Positions 61,201-64,000 of a stretch of DNA of 64,000 nt are shown piece by piece. The stretch's first letter is position 1. The number at the start of each line of letters is the position of its first letter. The DNA is from Diadophis punctatus similis (Eukaryota; Chordata; Lepidosauria; Squamata; Dipsadidae), in the NCBI GenBank assembly GCA_023053685.1, contig JALIGW010000014.1, positions 19,012,308-19,076,307 on the forward strand, given 5' to 3'. The translations under genes were made by a program, and so were the position numbers. Below the pieces are notes generated by a model that ran no database searches, was not told where the DNA came from, and saw nothing but the letters and a program-made list of their open reading frames with translations.

Positions 61201-63198
61201 AGAATTCCCCAGCCAGCATGCTTTGAGATGGGTGGATTTCTACTCCCAGAAGTTGACTGGGGAATTCTGGGAATTTGAAGTCCAGGCATCTTGACTGCAT
61301 CTCAAACGATCCATCTGTTAAACTACTGAAGTTTGCAGATAATACAACAGTGATTGGTCTCATTTGACACAACGATGAAACCGCATACTGACGGGGAGGT
61401 TGAACAACTAGCCTCGTGGTGCGACCGGAACAATCTGGAACTGAACACACTCAAAACCGTAGAAATGGTGGTAGACTTTAGGAGAAATCCTCCCATTCTA
61501 CCACCTCTTACGATACTAGACAACACAGTATCAACAGTAGAGACCTTCAAATTTCTAGGTTCTATCATATCTCAAGACCTAAAATGGTCACCCAACATCA
61601 AAAACGTCATCAAAAAAGCACAACAAACAATGTTCTTTCTGCGCCAACTCAGGAAGCTCAAACTGCCCAAGGAGCTGCTGATATAGTTCTACAGAGGAAT
61701 TATTGAGTCTGTCATCTGCACCTCTATAACTGTCTGGTTTGGTTCTGCAACCCAACAAGACAGACACAGACTTCAGAGGATAATCAGAACTGCAGAAAAA
61801 ACAATTACTGCCAACCTGCCTTCCATTGAGGACTTGTATACTGCATGAGTCAAAAAGAGGGCCGAGACAATATTTATGGACCCCTCACATCCTGGACATA
61901 AACTGTTTCAACTCCTACCCTCAAAACGACGCTATAGAGCACTGCACACCAAGACAACTAGACACAAGAACAGTTTTCCCCCGAACGCTATCACTCTGCT
62001 AAACAAATAATTCCCTCACCACTGTCTAACTATTCACTAAGTCTGCAATACTATTACTATTAGTTTTTCTCATCGTTCCTATCACCCATCTCCTCCAATT
62101 TATGACTGTATCTCCTCCCACTTATAACTTGTTGCTTGTATCCTTACGATTTATATCAATATTGATTGTTTCCTGATTGCTTATTTGTACCCTATGACCA
62201 TCATTAAGTGTTGTACCTCATGATTCTTGACAAATATATCTTTTCTTTTATGTACACTGAGAGCATATGCACCAATGACAAATTCGTTGTGTGTCCAATC
62301 ACACTTGGCCAATAAAGAATTCAATTCAATTCAATTCAATTCAATTCAATTCAATTCAATTCAATTCAATTCAATTCTATTCTATTCTATTCTATTCTAT
62401 TCTATTCTATTCTATTCTATTCTATTCTATTCTATTCTAATCTAATCTAATCTAATCTAATCTAATCTAATCTAATCTAATCTAATCTAATCTAACCTTG
62501 GTTGTGGTTTGGTCCATAGGCTAGAAGCAACTTATTGCCTTTTCTCTCCCCCCGAAGGATCAAAATGTTGAGATCAGAAACTGACTTGCTTTTCATCTTC
62601 AATGTATTTAAAATTGACGTTCTTGTACAGGTAATCCTTGACTTATGACCATAATTGAGCCCAACATTTCTGTTGCTAGGTTAAACATTTGTTAATTGAA
62701 TTTTGTCCTATTTTATGACCTTTCTTGCCTCTGTTGTTAAGTGAATGACTGCAGTTGTTAACTTAGTGACACAGTTGTTAAGTAAATCGGGATTCCTCAT
62801 TGACTTCACTTATAAGGAGGTTGCAAATTTTGACCATGGGGATGCTGAAATGGTCGTTGTGTGTGAAAAATGATCATAAGTCAATTTTTTTCGGTGACGT
62901 TGCAACTTTGAATGGTCGTGAAACAAACTGTTGTGAGTCAAGGATTACCTGTGCATTATTACAGCTTTTACGTCCCCCAACCATTCCAAGGCCATGCACG
63001 TTGATGAATTCCTTGGGAAACAAGCAGGGCGCTTGAAAGAAACCAACGTCCGAGCTCTGCATTTTACCGTGATCTTGTTTTCGGTGCAAATGGGGACCGA
63101 TGGCTCCAGGCCAAGCTGAAGGCGGCGCTGCTTTTCGCAATAGGCTTTCCACGTTTCCTCGTTGAACCCGTAGTTGAAATAATCGGAAAGGTCGGCAC
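37071..63198 (-). CDS. FIP1L1: FIP1L1, pre-mRNA 3'-end processing factor (5' exons outside window)
   Basis: Nine - strand exons (63198-63068, 58820-58696, 56946-56841, 53609-53444, 51595-51535, 48612-48557, 42304-42196, 39824-39666, 37203-37071) have matching phases and follow the order of human FIP1L1: Fip1 motif, central linker, proline-rich block, Arg/Asp- and Arg/Glu-rich region, basic C-terminus. FIP1L1 is a subunit of the cleavage and polyadenylation specificity factor; it contacts poly(A) polymerase and CPSF/CstF and binds U-rich RNA near the AAUAAA signal in the nucleus. The N-terminal acidic region lies beyond 64000. Two human exons, one between NKIT and VQQG and one before the GAIDVIG segment, were not found; the exons on either side are in phase with each other. 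Confidence 0.92.
37265..37505. repeat. Fold-back repeat next to the last FIP1L1 exon
   Basis: Left arm ATCCAATCTGGGTCAGCCAC, GGAGCCCATCCTCAGGGAAC; right arm GAAATTCCCTGAGGAATGGG and GACCGACCCAGATTGGATCC are inverted partners. A related pair occurs at about 54525-54625 and 55315-55400. Confidence 0.7.
37908..38035 (+). repeat. CR1 3' end
   Basis: GGGGGTTGGACTAGAAGACC, GGTCCCTGCCAGCC, and a CTATGATTCTATG tail, which is the classic CR1 3' octamer repeat. Confidence 0.8.
38130..38528. repeat. GGTAGTCC-family MITE, diverged
   Basis: Only the right end, GTCACAAGTCAAGGACTACC, is well kept; the interior follows the family order. Confidence 0.65.
38650..38762. repeat. hAT hairpin MITE
   Basis: CAGAGGCTTTCAAACTTGGC and AAGTTGCCAAGTTTGGGGAC arms. 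Confidence 0.8.
39032..39603. repeat. GGTAGTCC-family MITE split by CR1
   Basis: CAGGTAGTCCTCGACTTAC to AAGTCAAGGACTACCTG before TA. A CR1 fragment (about 39290-39483, antisense) is inserted; the right end lies 62 bp from the FIP1L1 donor at 39665. Confidence 0.8.
39666..39824 (-). CDS. FIP1L1: FIP1L1 exon DDERYRYY / RHRERRHR
   Basis: The acceptor CTCTCCTAG ends at 39825 and the donor GGCG/GTAAGT at 39665. Encodes [20 protein letters not shown], then an Arg/Glu-rich stretch with [20 protein letters not shown]. Human FIP1L1 has EERYRYREY and [18 protein letters not shown] in the same order. The mixed-charge composition is typical of RNA-processing factors. Confidence 0.95.
39890..40335 (-). 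repeat. CR1 LINE 3' fragment, interrupted by hAT MITE
   Basis: Antisense CR1 with AGTTGGAAGGGACCTTAGAG and GCAGCCCTTCACATATTGG. A short hAT hairpin at 39969-40043 splits it, with CCCTAGAC / CCCTATAC flanks (7/8). Confidence 0.8.
40336..40630. repeat. Unidentified repeat fused to CR1, copy 1
   Basis: Starts at the CR1 break (TTAGACTTTACTTCGTTG), runs through TGCCAGACTAAAGCAACTAT, GAACAGGAATGGGAGGTTAT and ATTTTCTGGAGGAACAAAGC to CAGTGCAGGA. Its inverse copy is at 43671-44370. Confidence 0.75.
40680..41150. other. FIP1L1 intron, nothing recognised
   Basis: No gene and no repeat family recognised. Confidence 0.4.
41159..42096. repeat. GGTAGTCC-family MITE split by a solo LTR
   Basis: MITE pieces 41159-41451 and 42029-42096; the LTR at 41452-42028 interrupts them. 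Confidence 0.85.
41452..42028 (+). mobile_element. Solo LTR of an LTR retroelement, 5-bp TSD
   Basis: A 577-bp element starting TGTTGTGGCC and ending TCAGAACA, so TG...CA, bracketed by TTACC at 41447-41451 and 42029-42033. A polyadenylation signal AATAAA lies at 41970-41975. No internal coding region is present, consistent with LTR-LTR recombination. The open frame 41456-41887 (acidic, no known domain) is LTR sequence, not a gene. Whether the parent is an ERV or a Gypsy-type element cannot be told here. Confidence 0.85.
42196..42304 (-). CDS. FIP1L1: FIP1L1 exon with the RERD region, shortened
   Basis: The acceptor GACCACAG ends at 42305 and the donor AGCAA/GTGAGT at 42195. Reads [18 protein letters not shown], then [18 protein letters not shown]. 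Human FIP1L1 has a Trp-containing QWDYYARREKDRD stretch followed by a much longer Arg/Asp and Arg/Glu repeat; here only about ten such residues remain. This region binds U-rich RNA in human FIP1L1, so the contraction could matter or could reflect an alternative exon. Confidence 0.85.
42560..43290 (+). mobile_element. L2-like LINE 3' end
   Basis: Frame 42583-42822 encodes [20 protein letters not shown], then [20 protein letters not shown]; a small deletion shifts frame into [20 protein letters not shown], ending TWLFLQAGG. The 3' UTR holds ACGCCGCCCTGAGTCCTTAG and an AAATA tail. Confidence 0.85.
43398..43510. repeat. hAT hairpin MITE next to (TG)n
   Basis: ACATGGCAACTTTTAAGACT and GAAAGTTGCCAAGTTTGGAG arms; a short TG run lies just before. 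Confidence 0.75.
43671..44370. repeat. Unidentified CR1-fused repeat, copy 2 (inverted)
   Basis: Inverse of 40336-40630: TCCTGCACTGTATAGGCATG to GGCCTCTTGATTCACGGAC, then after a MITE (43933-44306) ATTCATATTTATGCAGATAG, GTCTGGCAAGATTCTGTCTG and on into sense CR1 at 44370-44485. Confidence 0.75.
43933..44306. repeat. GGTAGTCC-family MITE inside the CR1-fused repeat
   Basis: CAGGTAGTCCCCGACTTACA after TA to GCGGAGGACTACTTG. Confidence 0.85.
44826..45211. repeat. GGTAGTCC-family MITE
   Basis: Interior order intact (ACGACCTTTCTTGCCACAG, CATTGACTTTGCTTGTCAG); ends worn. Confidence 0.75.
45395..45800 (+). mobile_element. LINE 3' fragment split by a hAT MITE
   Basis: A short frame reads [12 protein letters not shown], the usual end of CR1/L2-group ORF2. 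3' sequence continues after the MITE at 45536-45653 (TGGGGGATTTTGCGGGTTAT). Confidence 0.65.
45536..45653. repeat. hAT hairpin MITE, perfect 8-bp TSD
   Basis: GGATATAG on both sides (45528-45535 and 45654-45661); ends CAGAAGTCTTC and GACCTCTG. Confidence 0.92.
46420..46554. repeat. TA-flanked MITE, CCAAAATAAGAC ends
   Basis: CCCCATTTCCCCCAAAATAAG and the inverse-type end CTTATTTTTGGGGAAACACGG, each beside TA. Confidence 0.75.
46560..47280. other. FIP1L1 intron, nothing recognised
   Basis: No coding signature or known repeat. Confidence 0.35.
47281..47408 (+). mobile_element. Snake-type CR1/L3 LINE 3' end
   Basis: ATGTACACTGAGAGCATATG, TCACACTTGGCCAATAAAG and a short TTCTA tail; same 3' end as the longer copy at 61296-62317. 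Confidence 0.8.
47441..47764. repeat. Perfect-hairpin hAT MITE, perfect 8-bp TSD
   Basis: CACTGATC flanks the element on both sides (47433-47440 and 47765-47772). Ends are CAGAGGTGGGATCCTGC and GCAGGAACCCATCTCTG. Inside, 47455-47591 and 47604-47740 are exact reverse complements over 137 bp around a 12-nt loop. It is GC-rich in an AT-rich intron. Confidence 0.95.
47780..48550. other. FIP1L1 intron before the 48557 exon
   Basis: No recognised repeat; the frames here run over the splice donor and are not genes. Confidence 0.4.
48557..48612 (-). CDS. FIP1L1: FIP1L1 short exon [18 protein letters not shown]
   Basis: The acceptor is a pyrimidine tract ending CTCAAAG at 48613 and the donor ACAG/GTGAGC at 48556. 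At 56 bases it encodes 18 codons, matching human HSSGYDSRSARAFPYGN in spacing of aromatic residues. The frame was chosen because the single leading base and single trailing base fit both neighbouring exons. Confidence 0.75.
48765..49000 (+). repeat. Sauria-type tRNA SINE
   Basis: GGGGCAGTGGTTAGAATGC head, AAATGAGGACCCAGATGGTT, ATAAGTGCTATTGCTATTAT end. Confidence 0.82.
49100..49484. repeat. GGTAGTCC-family MITE
   Basis: AGATAGTCCTCAACTTAAG to TAAGTTGAGGACTACGTG. Confidence 0.75.
49695..49873. repeat. Inverted micro-duplication between 33-bp direct repeats
   Basis: A 33-bp sequence beginning CCTGGAATTCCCTTATAAAG stands at 49695-49727 and again at 49841-49873. Between them, about 49738-49840 is the reverse complement, at roughly 93%, of 49030-49140, which spans the left end of the MITE and unique DNA before it. 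Confidence 0.85.
50560..50985 (+). repeat. CR1 LINE 3' fragment
   Basis: Sense CR1 with a partly open frame ([26 protein letters not shown]-type motifs); ends GGTCCCTTCCAACTCTAATA then AATCT-like units. Confidence 0.82.
51101..51466. repeat. GGTAGTCC-family MITE
   Basis: CAGGTAGTCCTCGACTTCC after TA to AGTCGAGGACTACCTG; ends 69 bp from the FIP1L1 donor at 51534. Confidence 0.85.
51535..51595 (-). CDS. FIP1L1: FIP1L1 short proline exon [11 protein letters not shown]
   Basis: The acceptor TTATTAACAG ends at 51596 and the donor ATGG/GTAAGT at 51534. Only 61 bases; it reads [20 protein letters not shown] across the two junctions and aligns with human [20 protein letters not shown]. The other two frames give Ser or Leu runs or a stop. 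Confidence 0.87.
52002..52392. repeat. GGTAGTCC-family MITE
   Basis: CAGGTAGTTCTCGTCCTAC to AGTCAAGGACTACCTG before TA. Confidence 0.82.
52600..52756. repeat. hAT MITE, CAGCGGTGGGTT type, perfect 8-bp TSD
   Basis: TCCTACAC at 52592-52599 and 52757-52764. Ends CAGCGGTGGGTTGC and ACAACCCACTACTG; interior CTGCGCAGGCGCAG palindrome. Termini resemble the 47441-47764 element. Confidence 0.92.
53444..53609 (-). CDS. FIP1L1: FIP1L1 proline-rich exon
   Basis: The acceptor TTGAAAG ends at 53610 and the donor CCAG/GTAGG at 53443. It begins [20 protein letters not shown] and continues with runs of proline to PLHPPG. Human FIP1L1 has VLSERSATEV followed by its PPPFFPPG block at this place. The insert here is richer in glutamine. 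Phase 0 at the start and one base over at the end agree with both neighbours. Confidence 0.88.
53948..54318. repeat. GGTAGTCC-family MITE
   Basis: CTAGTCCTCGACCTACGACC to AGTCGAGGACTACCTATA. Confidence 0.78.
54525..55430. repeat. Inverted module pair holding CR1 and hAT insertions
   Basis: ATCCAATCTGGGTCGGTCAT / GGAGCCCATCCTCAGGG (54535-54620) is inverted relative to GGGCTCCAGCATGAGCCC / CTAAGATTGGATCCTGC (55315-55385). Between them are a sense CR1 (about 54690-54950) and a truncated CAGTGATGGCGAACC hAT copy (54955-55258). Same family as 37265-37505. Confidence 0.6.
55970..56500 (-). repeat. Two CR1 LINE 3' fragments
   Basis: Antisense copies at about 55970-56135 and 56148-56500; both carry AGAGTTGGAAGGGACCTTG. 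The second passes into the CR1-fused repeat. Confidence 0.8.
56500..56600. repeat. Unidentified CR1-fused repeat, copy 3 (partial)
   Basis: TTTACTTTGTTGGTCGCCTA, TGCCAGACTAAAGCAACTAT and TGAATATACCCCATGAATC match copies 1 and 2 and start at the same CR1 break; a further antisense CR1 piece follows to about 56780. Confidence 0.75.
56841..56946 (-). CDS. FIP1L1: FIP1L1 exon with GTIDVIGG / RRVEGRRR
   Basis: The acceptor GGAAACAG ends at 56947 and the donor CAG/GTAAGA follows 56841. It encodes [20 protein letters not shown], then [15 protein letters not shown]. Human FIP1L1 has [20 protein letters not shown] in the same place. A KWQDRYGR-type segment expected just upstream is not visible between 56947 and 58695, so it is skipped, lost or too diverged. 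Confidence 0.92.
57000..57700. other. FIP1L1 intron, nothing recognised
   Basis: Contains a CACACCATC doublet but no repeat or exon I can support; a missing human-type exon was looked for here and not found. Confidence 0.4.
57832..58202. repeat. hAT element, CAGTGATGGCGAACC family
   Basis: Flanks GTCTTAAC / GTCTTATC (7/8); ends CAGTGATGGCGAACC and TTCACCATCGCTG. Confidence 0.9.
58696..58820 (-). CDS. FIP1L1: FIP1L1 exon starting VQQGRTGN
   Basis: The acceptor is a T-rich tract ending AAAG at 58821 and the donor AACAG/GTACCA at 58695. It reads [16 protein letters not shown] in phase 0, then a less conserved 22 residues, and ends AGPPPNR. Human FIP1L1 has [12 protein letters not shown] at the same point and a similar PPSR end. 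The exon ends with two bases that pair correctly with the single base opening the exon at 56946. Confidence 0.88.
59296..59693. repeat. Inner GGTAGTCC-family MITE
   Basis: CAGGTAGTCCTCGATTTATG to GATGAGGACTACCT between TA-rich borders. Confidence 0.8.
59812..60042 (-). repeat. Sauria-type tRNA SINE
   Basis: Antisense AGCAATAGCACTTAGACTTA to ACTCTAACCACTGTGCCACC. Confidence 0.85.
60503..60785. repeat. hAT element, GTGATGGCGAACC family, shortened
   Basis: CTGTGATGGCGAACCTATGG to GGTTATCCATCCCTG; flanks GTGTAGGA / GTGTAAGA (7/8). Confidence 0.85.
61158..61295. repeat. hAT hairpin MITE
   Basis: GTGGACTTCAGCTCCCAGAA and GAATTCTGGGAATTTGAAG arms. Confidence 0.65.
61296..62317 (+). mobile_element. 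Snake-type CR1/L3 LINE 3' half
   Basis: RT remnants: [12 protein letters not shown] (degraded FADD box), then [40 protein letters not shown] and [15 protein letters not shown], followed by stops. The 3' UTR has GCATATGCACCAATGAC and TTGGCCAATAAAG. The form fits the CR1/L3 LINEs known to carry AATAG tails in advanced snakes. Confidence 0.85.
62318..62492. repeat. Three-block pentanucleotide array
   Basis: (AATTC)12 at 62318-62377, (TATTC)12 at 62378-62437 and (TAATC)11 at 62438-62492, with no interruption, directly at the LINE 3' end. Confidence 0.97.
62628..62951. repeat. GGTAGTCC-family MITE
   Basis: CAGGTAATCCTTGACTTATG after TA to GTCAAGGATTACCTG. Confidence 0.82.
63068..63198 (-). CDS. 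FIP1L1: FIP1L1 exon with the Fip1 core motif
   Basis: The acceptor TTTCCAG borders 63198 and the donor ACG/GTAAAA lies at 63067-63066. After two bases finishing a glycine codon it reads [16 protein letters not shown], then [15 protein letters not shown] and ends TENKIT. This is the signature Fip1 motif, nearly identical from yeast to human, and the segment by which Fip1 docks to the polyadenylation machinery. It is the most conserved part of the protein. Confidence 0.95.
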
Positions 63199-63249
63199 CT
63201 GGAAAGAAATGAAACGTGTTTATTTATTTATTTGTTTATTTATTTTGTC

Positions 63250-63368
63250 AAGGCCTTCAAACTTGGCAACTTTAAGACTTGTGGACTTCAACTTCCAGAA
63301 TTCTCCAGCCAGCATAGCTAGGAGTTGATGTCCACAAGTCTTAAAGTTGCCAAGTTTGGGGACTCGTG
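63250..63368. repeat. hAT hairpin MITE
   Basis: CTTCAAACTTGGCAACTTTA and AAAGTTGCCAAGTTTGGGGA arms, next to a TTTA run. Confidence 0.8.
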
Positions 63369-63647
63369 TATTAGATAATATATATATACCGGTAAGTATA
63401 AACATGATTTGAATACATGAAATGAATTCAAGTTTGAAATGTTGATGAAAAGGGTCTCGAGGGAAAGCCAACTCTCCCGGCAGAAAGAAATGGGGGGAGG
63501 GGGCTGAAGTGGAAAAGTGGCTTGGAGCAACTTCTGTTTGCAGCAGAGAAATCTTCTTTTGGGATTCTTCCGCTAAAAATAATTAAAAGTTACTGGAAAG
63601 AAGAAAAGGAGAACAGGAAGGAAATGCTGGCATATTACACCCCTAGT

Positions 63648-63786
63648 TCTGGGCTCTCCAAACTTGGCAACTTTAAGGCTTGTGGACTTCAACTCTCAGA
63701 ATTGCCCAGCATTGGCTGGCTAGGGAATTCTGGGAGTTGAAGTCCATAAGTCTTAGAGTTGCCAAGTTTGGAGAGCCCTTCCCTAG
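63648..63786. repeat. hAT hairpin MITE
   Basis: GGGCTCTCCAAACTTGGCAA and GTTGCCAAGTTTGGAGAGCC arms, with CCTAGTT-like flanks. Confidence 0.82.
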
Positions 63787-64000
63787 TTAAAGTGAATGAT
63801 AAAAGATGATCTGGTGGATAATCAAGAACTGTCTTTTTCAAGTCTCCACCTCATTCTCCCACGTAGGTAGACTCTCTCTGCCTTTTGATGACTCATGGGG
63901 AATTTTAATGACCTTTTTCATTATTGCAAATTATCTCTGTTGTCATATTTCACCAAAACTCGGGCCAGCTGTGGCTACCGTTAAGCACAATTGCAAGGTT

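Noticed and set aside
62227..62445. Open frame with repeated FNSIQ and FYSIL units
   Set aside because: Translation of the pentanucleotide array at the LINE tail.
62318..62492. CRISPR-like or satellite array
   Set aside because: Five-base units without spacers in a vertebrate intron, attached to a LINE 3' end.

Overview
The window looks like nuclear DNA of a squamate reptile, most likely an advanced (colubroid) snake. It has split vertebrate genes with GT-AG introns, an AT-rich background, Sauria-type tRNA SINEs, many CR1 and L2-like LINE fragments, and dense hAT and Tc1/mariner-type MITEs. One CR1/L3 LINE (61296-62317) ends in an expanded AATAG-type pentanucleotide tail, a pattern described for snake L3 LINEs that seed microsatellites. 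No prokaryotic, viral or organellar coding DNA is evident.

Only two genes are supported, and they lie tail to tail. On the + strand, nine coding exons between 7681 and 31953 join in phase to a 686-residue RING + four-PDZ E3 ubiquitin ligase of the LNX1/LNX2 family. On the - strand, nine internal and terminal exons between 63198 and 37071 encode the C-terminal two thirds of FIP1L1, a pre-mRNA cleavage and polyadenylation factor subunit; its 5' exons lie beyond the right edge. In human, LNX1 and FIP1L1 are tail-to-tail neighbours at 4q12, so synteny points to LNX1, yet the protein looks closer to LNX2 (length, NPAF motif, PDZ residues). The two genes have no obvious functional link; the context is conserved vertebrate synteny.

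Layout: 1-7610 is the 5' flank or first intron of LNX and holds a broken DIRS-type retroelement split by an L2-like LINE. 7611-31953 is the LNX coding region, with introns full of SINEs, LINEs and MITEs. 31954-37070 is the shared 3' region. 37071-63198 is FIP1L1, again with repeat-packed introns, a solo LTR, a perfect 137-bp hairpin MITE and two fold-back elements. 63199-64000 is a further FIP1L1 intron.

I saw no tRNA, rRNA, CRISPR, operon or promoter signal that I would defend. The most unusual content is structural: the hairpin MITE, an inverted micro-duplication bracketed by a 33-bp direct repeat (49695-49873), a three-step pentanucleotide array, and a CR1-chimeric repeat present three times within the FIP1L1 introns. 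Repeat boundaries marked approximate were placed by eye.
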